A stretch of DNA of 64,000 nucleotides, taken from CAXBNB01 sp049115735. Its GTDB lineage: Bacteria > Bacteroidota > Bacteroidia > Cytophagales > Cyclobacteriaceae. Location: NCBI GenBank assembly GCA_049115735.1, contig JAGDZP010000044.1, positions 21,516 through 85,515 of the forward strand, given 5' to 3'. Each line of letters starts with the position of its first letter. Position 1 is the stretch's first letter. The notes beneath the pieces were generated by a model. It had not been told where the DNA came from and did no database searches. It saw only the letters and a list, made by a program, of their open reading frames with translations. Positions 1 to 9,055 of this stretch are shown here, piece by piece. The translations under genes were made by a program, and so were the position numbers.

Positions 1-435
1 AGGAAAAGCAGCAATTATCATTAGAACAACAGCTTCAATAAGTGTCTTATTTACGATAAGGTAATTGCCTTCCATATTGATGGTTTGAGCCGTTTCGATC
101 AGGGGCGGATTGAATAGGTAATACATACACAAAACAATTGCTCCTGAAACCGCAGCTGGTCTCGTCAAAAAACCAAGAACAAGACCTAAACCTATTGCGA
201 TCAATCCCCAAATATTTAAAAAATCTACTGTGTTCAAAACATTGGCACTAGAGGCTATCCAATTGGCCAGGCCATCAAAAAAACCGTTCGCATTGGCTAG
301 ATACCCAGCAGCTGACCAGGAGGGAGAAAGAAACTTATACAGCCCTTCATATAGTAGGTGCCATCCGACGAGGATTCTTGCGGCAACAAGAAGACCCGTT
401 TGCCACTTTGTGTTTTCTGAAATTGAATTAGTCAT
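1..435 (-). CDS. DoxX-like membrane protein, C-terminus cut off by window edge
   Basis: On the minus strand an ATG at 433-435 opens a frame of 145 codons that is still open at the window edge, so the C-terminus is missing. The N-terminal part reads ARILVGWHLLYEGLYK, then W-S-A-A-G-Y-L, followed by hydrophobic stretches such as WGLIAIGLGLVLGFL and AVSGAIVLCMYYLF. This is the pattern of DoxX-family four-helix inner-membrane proteins, some of which are linked to quinone-coupled oxidation of sulfur compounds. It is divergent from the propeller/sulfatase cluster at 725, with a 289-bp spacer that carries a regulator palindrome. Its substrate cannot be told from sequence. A link to electron flow from the neighbouring redox genes is inference. 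Confidence 0.72.
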   Translation of the reverse strand, partial: MTNSISENTKWQTGLLVAARILVGWHLLYEGLYKFLSPSWSAAGYLANANGFFDGLANWIASSANVLNTVDFLNIWGLIAIGLGLVLGFLTRPAAVSGAIVLCMYYLFNPPLIETAQTINMEGNYLIVNKTLIEAVVLMIIAAFP

Positions 436-638
436 GTTATTCTATATTATTGAATAATAAGGTTTTGAAGATTGACCCAATTCTAAACCTGAGGCATTAA
501 TTAATTCCTAATGAATACTTAATCAGGAATAATGTATAATGACATTGACTATATTATGACCCTTGACTCTGTTTAGATCACTGGGTTTGCGGAAAATCAG
601 CTAGGCAAAATATTAGGTATTAACCTTTATTCATTGTA

Positions 639-656
639 ATATTACACGTGTAATAT
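639..656. promoter_or_regulatory. LacI-type operator candidate (perfect 18-bp palindrome)
   Basis: ATATTACACGTGTAATAT is a perfect 18-bp dyad centred between 647 and 648, 69 bp before the start of the first propeller gene. The surrounding sequence also matches the copy at 25600-25619, including a shared TTG(C/T)AATATT left flank. A TATAAT-like run follows at 674-679. It is assigned to the LacI-type regulator at 46729-47763 because that is the only regulator in the window and such proteins bind dyads with a central CG. The assignment is inference. The rest of 436-724 shows no gene. Confidence 0.75.
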
Positions 657-724
657 CGTATTTTTTCAACTATTATAATATTAACTACTGAAATGTTTTT
701 GGTACCAAATGAAAATAACAGACA

Positions 725-3481
725 ATGATGATAAACAAGTCTTACTTCAAATCAATTTTAGTAGTTTCTGTCATGGTTTTTTTTGTACAGGACGTTGTTG
801 CACAAGATGCAAGTCTCGAATCAAAAGTGCCAGAAACATATTATTCAAGTGGAAGCGCGGATATTGATAGATATAGAAAACTGGTAAAGGAGTCTCCCAC
901 TACTCCAGAAAACTACCAGCAAAGGGTGCTCTTTTTGAATCTGTGGTTATACATCGCCCAACAAAGAAGTGCCAATACACACTCATTGTTTGATAGTGAC
1001 CATGCGTATTTCACTGCTGAATCGGACCTGATAAAAGCAAAAAGCGAAGCAGAAAGAAGAAGATTACTTCAAAAGATATGCACCGCCATCGATGATGGAT
1101 ACAAAAACATGGAAGAAATCTTCCGCAAGTTGAATGAAGACGGCCCCATTTTCGAACCATTTACAGGGGATCCTTCAAGCTTACCTAAAGGCGGGGATAT
1201 GGAAGATGAGTGGACATCCTTCCAACACGACAAGCACAATACGGGCTATACATCTGCTCCAGGCCCCAAGACAGGTGAAACCGCATGGAAATTCCCGGTA
1301 GGTCTCGGTTGGTATGCCAGTCCGGTAATTGAAGGAGATCGCGTATACTTAGCGTCTCCCGGAATGCACACGACTAGTAAGTGCCTTGACCTAAAAACGG
1401 GGGAAGAGATCTGGAAGTCAACACAGCACCACCAGAGAGTTGGTGTATATAAGTATCCCGCTATTATGTCGACTCCTGTTGTTCTGGAGGACAGGATCAT
1501 TCTAAGAGAAGTCAATAGTCACGGTGGAAATAAAGGTCAAGCTCGGAACCTGGTATATGTTGATAAAAAAACGGGCGAAACGCTTTCTCGCAAATATGCT
1601 GGTCACATAGACTACCGTACTCAGGTCGCTCCGGTGGCATCCAATGGCAAGCAAATAGTCTATCCATTCGGTGTTCATGACATTTACAGCACTCCGGCAA
1701 TTTGCCAAAACCTCAATCGATTGATTTGTGCTGATATCGACAACAACAATAAACACTGGGATCTTATACTTGGTGATATTGATGTTCTCGCTGAACCTGT
1801 GATGACTCAAACCAATGTCATTCAGGGCACTACGGACGGATATCTATACAGTGTAGGTATTCTTCAAAAAGATGATATAGATAATGAATGGGCATTTCAA
1901 GCTCGAGGAGGTGAGATCGCATGGAAATTCAAAGCTGATGGTGGAATTCACACTTCTGTTACAGTACAAGATGACGCTATTTACTTCGGCTCCAATGGAG
2001 GTGTTATCTATTCTTTGAATGAACGGAACGGTTCTCTTAACTGGGAGACAAAAGTTAAAAGCGTGGAAAAAAGAACACGTAAGCACTTCACAGTACCTGT
2101 ACTTGCAGACGGGAAATTATACATTGGTTCGGCGAATAAGCAGTTCTATTGCTTGGATGCTAAGTCCGGAGAAATTATTTGGCAGACGGAGTTAAGCGAC
2201 TGGATAAGGTCAAAACCTGTCCTGACTTCCAAAGGACTCTTCATAGCTACCGTGGATGGAAGTCTAACCTTTATAAGCCTTAAAGGCCAAATCAAGTGGA
2301 CTAAAAAAGTGTCAAATCATCAATTCTATGCAGATCTAAAGGGTTCCGGTGACTTAGTTCTTATGAGCGATAGCGATTTATGGTTGTATTGCTATGATAA
2401 CAAGGGAAATCAGGTTTGGAAGCACAGCATACTCAACGCTTATGTGACTGACAAAGGTGATAGAATATTCACCGACCAACTTTCCGGAGGTACTTATTAC
2501 CAATCGAAACCTACCGCCGCAAAAGGCAAAGTGTACTTCGGCAATCCCGGAGGTTTCCTTTTCTGCGTGGATTCTGAAACAGGAGATGAAAATTGGAAAT
2601 TTGAAATGGGCGGTGCTATATCAGTTGGTGCAGTGATTTATGACGGAAAGGTTTATGGTGGCCAGCAAGGAGGAGAACGATTTTTTTACTGTATGGATGC
2701 TGAAACCGGAGAGTTGATATGGAAACAAACGCTCCCAGGTGGATGGGTTTGGGGCTCTGCTGTAGCCGATGATGGCATGATTTACGTACCGACTGTGGAT
2801 GGATATGCCGTGGCTCTTGATGCTAGTACAGGTCATATTGTTTGGATGTACCGAACAGCCAGGTCACTTCCTGCCGAACCAGCGATTGATGGGGATATCG
2901 TTTATTTCGGATCATGGAGCCACTCCCTTTTTGCTTTTAACAAGAAAACAGGTGAAATCGTATGGAAACAGAGTGGTGTTGGACTTGACTCGGGAACTTT
3001 GTTTGCCTTAGACGGAGAAATCTGTGTTCCAAACAATAAGGACGTTTTCAAATATATCAATGGCAAAACAGGTGATGTTGTTTTTGAAGGAATCAAAGAT
3101 CCAGCAGTAAAAGGAAATTACAGGAATTTTAATGCTACAGGTGCAATGTACAAAAACAATAAAGCCTACTTTTCTGCAAGAGCTGGCGTAGGTATGGGTG
3201 GTGTACCCATGTCCACAAGAATGTATGCATTGGACTATAAAACAGGAGAAGTCTTCTGGAAATTCCCTGATGGCGGAGGACTATCAGCTCCTGCTATAGC
3301 AAGCGATAGAGTTTATGCTGCCTCTGGGAGTACTCCGTTGTTATACTGCTTTGATGCAGAAAGCGGAAAACCTCACTGGGTTTACAAAATGGGACAACAT
3401 GTAGAGGAAGCAACACTCTGCATTTACCGTGACAAGATCTATGTGTTATCCGCTGATGGCTATGTACATGCTATTAAATAG
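725..3481 (+). CDS. Secreted PQQ-like beta-propeller protein, copy 1
   Basis: 918 residues starting at the first of two adjacent ATGs. A Sec signal peptide ends near VVAQ (about residue 27). A helical region (ADIDRYRKLVKESP... to about 160) is followed by a propeller of repeated blades built on L-D-x-x-T-G-x-x-x-W docking motifs (for example LDLKTGEEIW, LDAKSGEIIW, MDAETGELIW). These motifs are typical of PQQ-quinoprotein and BamB-like propellers. No vicinal Cys-Cys as in true PQQ alcohol dehydrogenases is visible, so cofactor binding is uncertain. It shares S-D-W-I-R-S-K-P (about 491-498) and a C-terminal D-G-Y-V-H-A-I with the copies at 14421, 17206 and 54384. It is the first gene of the plus-strand cluster behind the 639 operator. 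The periplasmic or surface role is unknown; redox, scaffold and glycan-binding functions all remain possible. Confidence 0.85.
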   Translation: MMINKSYFKSILVVSVMVFFVQDVVAQDASLESKVPETYYSSGSADIDRYRKLVKESPTTPENYQQRVLFLNLWLYIAQQRSANTHSLFDSDHAYFTAESDLIKAKSEAERRRLLQKICTAIDDGYKNMEEIFRKLNEDGPIFEPFTGDPSSLPKGGDMEDEWTSFQHDKHNTGYTSAPGPKTGETAWKFPVGLGWYASPVIEGDRVYLASPGMHTTSKCLDLKTGEEIWKSTQHHQRVGVYKYPAIMSTPVVLEDRIILREVNSHGGNKGQARNLVYVDKKTGETLSRKYAGHIDYRTQVAPVASNGKQIVYPFGVHDIYSTPAICQNLNRLICADIDNNNKHWDLILGDIDVLAEPVMTQTNVIQGTTDGYLYSVGILQKDDIDNEWAFQARGGEIAWKFKADGGIHTSVTVQDDAIYFGSNGGVIYSLNERNGSLNWETKVKSVEKRTRKHFTVPVLADGKLYIGSANKQFYCLDAKSGEIIWQTELSDWIRSKPVLTSKGLFIATVDGSLTFISLKGQIKWTKKVSNHQFYADLKGSGDLVLMSDSDLWLYCYDNKGNQVWKHSILNAYVTDKGDRIFTDQLSGGTYYQSKPTAAKGKVYFGNPGGFLFCVDSETGDENWKFEMGGAISVGAVIYDGKVYGGQQGGERFFYCMDAETGELIWKQTLPGGWVWGSAVADDGMIYVPTVDGYAVALDASTGHIVWMYRTARSLPAEPAIDGDIVYFGSWSHSLFAFNKKTGEIVWKQSGVGLDSGTLFALDGEICVPNNKDVFKYINGKTGDVVFEGIKDPAVKGNYRNFNATGAMYKNNKAYFSARAGVGMGGVPMSTRMYALDYKTGEVFWKFPDGGGLSAPAIASDRVYAASGSTPLLYCFDAESGKPHWVYKMGQHVEEATLCIYRDKIYVLSADGYVHAIK

Positions 3482-3546
3482 TTTTCCTGAATGAATGGAA
3501 ACCAGATAAAGTTAGCAGAGATGCAATAAACAAAATCATCGAACAA

Positions 3547-5154
3547 ATGAACACACAACAATTGAATAAAAAAACGCACAAAATACTCACATTGGTTGTT
3601 TCAATTCTATTCTTTTCCGGGTGCACAAATAGTGGAAATTCCTCCGAAGAACAAATTAGCCCTAACATTCTTATCATTATAGCAGATGATGTAAGCTACG
3701 ATAGCTTTGGTTTTGCTGGCGGTGTAGCACCAGATGTTACCCCAAATATTGACCGCCTGGCTAATGAAGGTCTTTCTTTCGCCAAGGCATTCAGCACTGT
3801 TGCTGTCTGCCAACCGTCTCGGCAATCTATGCTCACTGGATTGATTCCCAATCATTATGGATCTCAGGGTTTTTTTCCCATGAAACCTGGCACTCCAAAC
3901 CTACCCACAATTTTGAGAAAGGCTGGGTATCTCACAGGAATCATCCACAAGCAACATCACCTTCAGCCTGAGGAAGATTTCAATTGGAACTATGAAAACG
4001 AAAGACTCGGGTTGACAGACCCTGACGGAATGGTTGGTCGTAACCCAAAACTCATTGCCAGTGGTTTAAGGAAAATGATTGATGATGCAGACAAGGAAGG
4101 CAAGCCATTTTTTATGTTCGCTGGTTCTGCCGATGCACATCGCCCGTTTCATGGAGATCCTCCAAATAAGAACATAACTTTTTGGGGGAATGGTAAAGTA
4201 GAAATCTCTTTCCCGGATCCATCTCGGATCTATTCACCTAACGAAGTTACTGTTACTCCCGCACTTCCTGATATACGTGCAATTCGAACAGACTTGGCTA
4301 AGTACGCATCATCAATAAGACGATTGGATGATATGGTGGGGGAATGTTTAAAAGTGTTGGATGAAACGAATAAGAGTGAAAACACTTTGGTGATTTTTGT
4401 TTCCGACAATGGCATGCCATTGGCATTTGGAAAGTTCGATACATACCTTGGGAGCAACCATTCACCCCTGCTGATGAAGTGGCCCAAGCGAATTAAAAAA
4501 GGCACTTCTATTGAAAAGCATCTTGTGTCTCTCATGGACATCACACCGACGGTTCTTGAGCTCGCCGGATTGGAAATTCCCTCCCCGATTGACGGAAAAT
4601 CCCTCGTGCCTTTCATTAACAACAATACTCCCGAAACATGGAGAGAATCAATAATTTTTATCAGAAATCAAGATATTTATTATGGAGATGCTTTGAAGAC
4701 GGTGTTGAAACGTAATCCCGACTTCAGTAAAAAACTAGAAGCCATTGGATGGAGACCCAGTACGGAACATGAAGTTGAAGGCACTCATGTTAGGGATAAG
4801 GAAATAAGAACTTTCTATGATGGGAAATACGGTTACATCTACAACAACTGTTATCGGGAAGACGGACTAGAAAAAGGGTCGTTAGGCACCATAGTGCCTT
4901 ATAATGGACAATCAATCAGAGCTATGAGGGCTGCTGGCGAAAGTGATCCGGCAGTCAAGAAAAGGTTTGAGTCTTACTTATTGAGAGCACCAGAAGAACT
5001 GTATGACTGGTCAAAAGACCCGGGTAGCCAGGTGAACCTGGCTGGTAACCCTGAATATGGAGAAGTGCTGAGCAAGGCTCGAAAAGGACTACTTAATTAT
5101 ATGAAATCAGCCAATGATCCGCTCACGGAGGTTTTTGAAGATATGATTCAGTAA
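3547..5154 (+). CDS. Sulfatase lipoprotein (C-x-P-S-R type)
   Basis: 535 residues of the alkaline-phosphatase-like sulfatase fold. The N-terminus has a lipoprotein signal with lipobox F-S-G-C (Cys26), so the protein is probably anchored in a membrane facing the periplasm or outside. Metal-binding D-D occurs at about 47-48 (IIIADDVSYD). The active-site motif C-Q-P-S-R has Cys88 as the residue that would be converted to formylglycine. A further metal site, V-S-D-N-G, lies near 282-286. The family hydrolyses sulfate esters, here presumably on the glycan imported by the SusCD system. It sits 65 bp after the propeller gene and 10 bp before the next sulfatase, so it is probably co-transcribed with both. 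The sugar position attacked cannot be read from sequence. A maturase for the active-site Cys is not in the window. Confidence 0.92.
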   Translation: MNTQQLNKKTHKILTLVVSILFFSGCTNSGNSSEEQISPNILIIIADDVSYDSFGFAGGVAPDVTPNIDRLANEGLSFAKAFSTVAVCQPSRQSMLTGLIPNHYGSQGFFPMKPGTPNLPTILRKAGYLTGIIHKQHHLQPEEDFNWNYENERLGLTDPDGMVGRNPKLIASGLRKMIDDADKEGKPFFMFAGSADAHRPFHGDPPNKNITFWGNGKVEISFPDPSRIYSPNEVTVTPALPDIRAIRTDLAKYASSIRRLDDMVGECLKVLDETNKSENTLVIFVSDNGMPLAFGKFDTYLGSNHSPLLMKWPKRIKKGTSIEKHLVSLMDITPTVLELAGLEIPSPIDGKSLVPFINNNTPETWRESIIFIRNQDIYYGDALKTVLKRNPDFSKKLEAIGWRPSTEHEVEGTHVRDKEIRTFYDGKYGYIYNNCYREDGLEKGSLGTIVPYNGQSIRAMRAAGESDPAVKKRFESYLLRAPEELYDWSKDPGSQVNLAGNPEYGEVLSKARKGLLNYMKSANDPLTEVFEDMIQ

Positions 5155-5164
5155 AAACTTGAAT

Positions 5165-6703
5165 ATGAATCTGACTAAAACATTCCTTCTTGCACTTATA
5201 TATCTCAATAGCTTTTTAAGCCTTGCACAAAAAGTATTGATTGGAAAAGACAAGCCAAACATCATCCTTATCCTAACCGATGACCAACGGTTTAATACCA
5301 TTTCTGCTTTAGGTAATGATGAAATTGAAACCCCTAACCTGGACAAACTGGTAAAAAGTGGAACAACTTTCACTCAGGCGCATATCATGGGTGGGGCACA
5401 TCCGGCGGTATGTATGCCTAGTCGTGCCATGTTGATGACCGGTAAAAACCAATTTTCCCTTGAGAGCTATGGGGCTAATATTCCCGCTAACCACATTACC
5501 ATTGGCGAGCACCTTCAAAAGCAAGGCTATTTCACTGCTCATGTTGGCAAATGGCACAATGACCGGCAGTCACATCATCGGTCTTTTAATACAGCCAAGA
5601 AAATCTTTGGTATGAGTTATCTTCCCTGGAAGACAACTAATGCGCACTGGCACACGCCCGTCTATGACTTTAAAGCTGATGGAAATTATGATCCTTCGGA
5701 GTTTTATCATGATCCTCCTCTAGAGGATTTTACTGCGCCTTACGAACATACTAAATCCAAGGGTCGTCATTCATCAGAGGTATTCACTGATGGCGCGATT
5801 GAATTTATTTCTGAACGGCAGGCTGTTGACAAGAAGGACAAAAAACCATTCTTTCTCTATCTGGCTCACGTTGCACCTCATGATCCTCGTCAGTACCCAG
5901 CTGAATTGGCCCAAAGATTTACCAAAGAAAAAGTGAGCTTGCCGGAAAACTTCATGACCATTCACCCATTTGACAATGGTGAGATGAAGATAAGAGATGA
6001 GTTGCTGCTACGTTCACCTCGTTTTGAAGCAGACGTCAAACAGGAAATAGCTGATTATTATGCCATCATATTTCATTTAGATAAGCAAATCGGAAGATTA
6101 TTCAACTATCTGGAATCTACAGGTTTAGACAGGAATACAATTATCATTTTGGCTGGAGACAATGGCTTGGCACTAGGGCAACATGGTTTGGTCGGGAAGC
6201 AAAATGTATATGAACATAGCGTTCGGGTACCGTTGATCATCTCAGGGCCGGGGATTCCCATGAATGAAAAAAGAGATCAGTTTAGTTACATACATGATAT
6301 TTTTCCGACTGTGTGCGAAATCATTGGTACGGATATTCCTGAAACGGTTGAATCTAAAAGTCTACTTTCTATTATTCAGGAAAGCAAAACCGTGAGAAAG
6401 GATTTGTACTTCGCTTACCGCGATGTACAACGATCCATAAAAGATGAGAAGTTTAAGTTGATTGAGTATGTCGTACCCAATAAAAACATGTATTTACCAC
6501 CTGAAAGGAAGGGAGAATTTATCACCACCACGCAGCTTTTCGATCTTTCCAATGATCCGCTAGAAATGAAAAATCTGGCTAAAGATCCCAGGTATAGAGA
6601 AAAGTTGTTGGAAATGAGGCAAAAACTCAGGGAAGCGAGCCGTAAGCTAAACGACAACAACGATCAGGGTATGACCTTTTGGAACAACTACAATCCAAAA
6701 TGA
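5165..6703 (+). CDS. Secreted sulfatase (C-M-P-S-R type)
   Basis: 512 residues from the ATG at 5165. A TTG six bases upstream is in frame but less likely. A signal peptide ends near LSLAQ. Metal-binding D-D falls in ILILTDDQR, and the active-site motif C-M-P-S-R has Cys83 as the formylglycine precursor. A conserved H-V-G-K-W-H follows, and the late metal site is A-G-D-N-G. Together these mark a family S1 sulfatase of normal length. Its sequence differs clearly from the preceding sulfatase, so the two probably remove different sulfate groups. The stop codon overlaps the next gene's start (ATGA at 6700-6703), which suggests translational coupling to the PQQ dehydrogenase. Confidence 0.92.
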   Translation: MNLTKTFLLALIYLNSFLSLAQKVLIGKDKPNIILILTDDQRFNTISALGNDEIETPNLDKLVKSGTTFTQAHIMGGAHPAVCMPSRAMLMTGKNQFSLESYGANIPANHITIGEHLQKQGYFTAHVGKWHNDRQSHHRSFNTAKKIFGMSYLPWKTTNAHWHTPVYDFKADGNYDPSEFYHDPPLEDFTAPYEHTKSKGRHSSEVFTDGAIEFISERQAVDKKDKKPFFLYLAHVAPHDPRQYPAELAQRFTKEKVSLPENFMTIHPFDNGEMKIRDELLLRSPRFEADVKQEIADYYAIIFHLDKQIGRLFNYLESTGLDRNTIIILAGDNGLALGQHGLVGKQNVYEHSVRVPLIISGPGIPMNEKRDQFSYIHDIFPTVCEIIGTDIPETVESKSLLSIIQESKTVRKDLYFAYRDVQRSIKDEKFKLIEYVVPNKNMYLPPERKGEFITTTQLFDLSNDPLEMKNLAKDPRYREKLLEMRQKLREASRKLNDNNDQGMTFWNNYNPK

Positions 6704-8850
6704 GACTTCTGAAAACCATAGGATATCTTTTAGGATGCATCTTAGTGACAACAGGATGTGCCCAGACTCCAAAAGACCAGTCTTATGGTTCCATCGATGA
6801 GAATAAGCTTTTGAGTCCTGACCCGAGCAATTGGTTGACGCCCGGAGGAGGCTTCAGAGAGCAGTACTACTCAGAATTGAATAGTATAAACGATGAAAAT
6901 GTACAATCACTTGGGTTCGCTTGGGAATATGACGCTTCTTCAAAGGTTGGTAGTATAGAACGTGGACTTGAAGCCACCCCACTCGTGGTAGATGGGATTA
7001 TGTATACTTCAGGGGCTTGGGGTGTGGTTTATGCACTTGATGCTAAAACAGGCGCAGAAATCTGGCGCTTTGATCCTCCAGTGGATGCCAGCTACAACAG
7101 AAGGGCCTGTTGCGATGTGGTGAATAGGGGGGTCTACGTATGGAAGAGTAAGGTGTACGTCGGTACATTAGATGGGTTTCTTTATTGTTTGGATGCTCAA
7201 AACGGACAGGTAATTTGGAAGGTCGATACCTTCAATGACCGAAGTAGTTCATATACCATCACCAGCGCACCAATAGTTGCCGGTGATATGGTAGTGATTG
7301 GAAATTCCGGTTCGGACTTTGGTACAAGGGGATACATTACGGCTTACGATTTATACTCGGGAGCAGAAAAGTGGCGTTTTTTCACTGTACCAGGGGACCC
7401 GAAAAAATGGCACGAACATCCAGAATTGGAAGAAGCTGCGAAAACATGGGATCCGGATTCCAGATGGGATGCCGGTGGTGGCGGATCCGTTTGGGGGCAA
7501 ATGACTTATGATCCTGAACTGAATTTACTTTATGTCGGCACAGGCAATTCATCTCCATATCCTCAGTGGTTCAGAAGCCCTTCCGGAGGTGACAACCTCT
7601 ATTTGTGCTCAATCCTCGCCATCAACCCTGATAGCGGAAGATTGAAATGGCATTACCAAACTACTCCAGCCGAAATGTGGGATTTCACAAGTACCATGAA
7701 CATTGTTTTGGCAGAACTCAAAATCGAAGGAAAACAGAGGAAAGTGCTTATGCAAGCTCCCAAAAACGGGTTCTTCTATGTGATTGACCGGGAAACCGGA
7801 GAACTGCTGAGTGCTGAAAAATACACTAGAGTAAATTGGGCCAGCCATGTGGATTTAGAAACGGGCAAACCAGTCTTGACTGACCAGGGAAACTACAGGG
7901 ATGAACCTAAGTTTGTCATCCCATCGATGACCGGAGGTCATAGCTGGAATCCCATGTCTTATAGCAAACTGACGAATTTGGTTTATATACCCGAGATCAT
8001 CTATCCCATGATCTACAGTGCAGTCGATGATTACAGTTTCACAAAACTGACAGTAGGTACAGGACTTGGTGCAGTGTGGGCACCTCCATTTCCACCATCC
8101 ATGAAGAAATACCTGAAAGGACAGACAGATACCACAAGGAGATCCATATTGAAAGCCTGGGATCCGGTGAAACAAGAAGTGAAGTGGCAGGTTGAAAATG
8201 ATGTTCCCGGAGGCAATGGTGGGATCATGTCCACAGCAGGCAACCTGGTATTTCAGTGTACCAATACTGGATTCCTCAAGGTCTATAATGCCACAACCGG
8301 AGAGGTGTTGAAGGAAATAGAAATCGGTACTGCAGCCATGTCTGCACCATCTACTTGCATCATCGATGGTGAACAATATGTTTCTGTAATGGCTGGATTT
8401 GGTGGTGGACTGCTGGCATTCAGTGTGACCGACCCAAGGGCTGCTTATCATAAATATAAAAATTATGGACGGATTCTTACATTCAAGCTCAAAGGAGGAG
8501 AGACTCCATTGCCACCGCTTAAAAAGAAAGTGATTTTTGAAAATAAGGAAGCAGTGCTGAGTATGGTAGTGAATGAAGCTCAGGTCACTTTGGGTCGTAA
8601 CAAATTCGGACATTTATGTGGACACTGCCATATGATTGGTGAAAGCAATGACAGGTATTCTCACTATCCTAACCTGGCATACTTGACAAAAGCCAAACAA
8701 GACATTTTTGAAAGCATCGTCTATGACGGAGCATTTGCCTCCATTGGAATGGCCAGCTTTAAAGACGTACTGAGTAAAAACGAAGTTGAAGCCATCAGAA
8801 ATTATATTTTATCAGAACAAAAAAGAATTCTAACTCACATTTCAAAATAA
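6700..8850 (+). CDS. PQQ-dependent alcohol dehydrogenase-like quinoprotein with C-terminal cytochrome c domain
   Basis: 716 residues. The start is placed at the ATG overlapping the previous stop, because the lipoprotein signal (lipobox T-T-G-C) then fits. The propeller carries hallmarks of true quinoprotein alcohol dehydrogenases. These are a vicinal Cys-Cys in R-R-A-C-C-D-V-V-N-R-G (about 137-138), the segment G-G-G-S-V-W-G, and G-D-N-L-Y with the likely catalytic Asp, followed by W-x-Y-Q-T-T-P-A-E-M-W-D. A C-terminal heme c domain has C-G-H-C-H (about 640-644) and a candidate axial Met in S-I-G-M-A-S-F. The family oxidises alcohols or sugars outside the cytoplasm and passes electrons from PQQ to heme c. 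With the SMP-30 lactonase two genes on, sugar oxidation to a lactone followed by hydrolysis is a reasonable inference. No PQQ biosynthesis genes are in the window. Confidence 0.88.
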   Translation: MRLLKTIGYLLGCILVTTGCAQTPKDQSYGSIDENKLLSPDPSNWLTPGGGFREQYYSELNSINDENVQSLGFAWEYDASSKVGSIERGLEATPLVVDGIMYTSGAWGVVYALDAKTGAEIWRFDPPVDASYNRRACCDVVNRGVYVWKSKVYVGTLDGFLYCLDAQNGQVIWKVDTFNDRSSSYTITSAPIVAGDMVVIGNSGSDFGTRGYITAYDLYSGAEKWRFFTVPGDPKKWHEHPELEEAAKTWDPDSRWDAGGGGSVWGQMTYDPELNLLYVGTGNSSPYPQWFRSPSGGDNLYLCSILAINPDSGRLKWHYQTTPAEMWDFTSTMNIVLAELKIEGKQRKVLMQAPKNGFFYVIDRETGELLSAEKYTRVNWASHVDLETGKPVLTDQGNYRDEPKFVIPSMTGGHSWNPMSYSKLTNLVYIPEIIYPMIYSAVDDYSFTKLTVGTGLGAVWAPPFPPSMKKYLKGQTDTTRRSILKAWDPVKQEVKWQVENDVPGGNGGIMSTAGNLVFQCTNTGFLKVYNATTGEVLKEIEIGTAAMSAPSTCIIDGEQYVSVMAGFGGGLLAFSVTDPRAAYHKYKNYGRILTFKLKGGETPLPPLKKKVIFENKEAVLSMVVNEAQVTLGRNKFGHLCGHCHMIGESNDRYSHYPNLAYLTKAKQDIFESIVYDGAFASIGMASFKDVLSKNEVEAIRNYILSEQKRILTHISK

Positions 8851-8861
8851 AAACAATCATC

Positions 8862-9044
8862 ATGAAAAAGACATTAGCAATTACACTAACTTTTTTACCT
8901 GTCATCGCACATTCACACCATGGAGATGGATCTACACACATTTTAGAGCACCTCTCCTACTATTTACTATTTGCCGCAATTGTTGGAGTTCTTGCATATA
9001 TTCTCCACAGCAGGAATGTCAGGAGTAAAAATGTCGGAAGTTAA
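8862..9044 (+). CDS. His-rich mini membrane protein
   Basis: 60 residues. The N-terminus is signal-like (MKKTLAITLTFLPVIA) and is followed by S-H-H-G-D-G-S-T-H and one strong transmembrane segment (YYLLFAAIVGVLAYIL) with a short basic tail. It lies 11 bp after the quinoprotein and 11 bp before the SMP-30 gene, so it is clearly in the operon. I do not recognise a named family. The His cluster on the outer side could bind a metal or sit near the heme dehydrogenase, but this is a guess. Its size and conserved-looking organisation favour a real gene over a chance frame. Confidence 0.6.
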   Translation: MKKTLAITLTFLPVIAHSHHGDGSTHILEHLSYYLLFAAIVGVLAYILHSRNVRSKNVGS

Positions 9045-9055
9045 GTACTAATCCA

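Noticed and set aside
230..457. 75-codon plus-strand frame at the left edge
   Set aside because: It is antisense to the DoxX-like gene, whose minus-strand frame has clear family motifs and continuous hydrophobic helices.
3481..3546. Weak stem TTTCC/GGAAA in the spacer between the first propeller and the sulfatase gene
   Set aside because: Only five pairs and no T-run. Not convincing as a terminator.
7855..8613. 252-codon open frame on the minus strand
   Set aside because: It is antisense to the quinoprotein gene, rich in Ser, Cys and His, and shows no family motif, signal or ribosome-binding site. A shadow frame.
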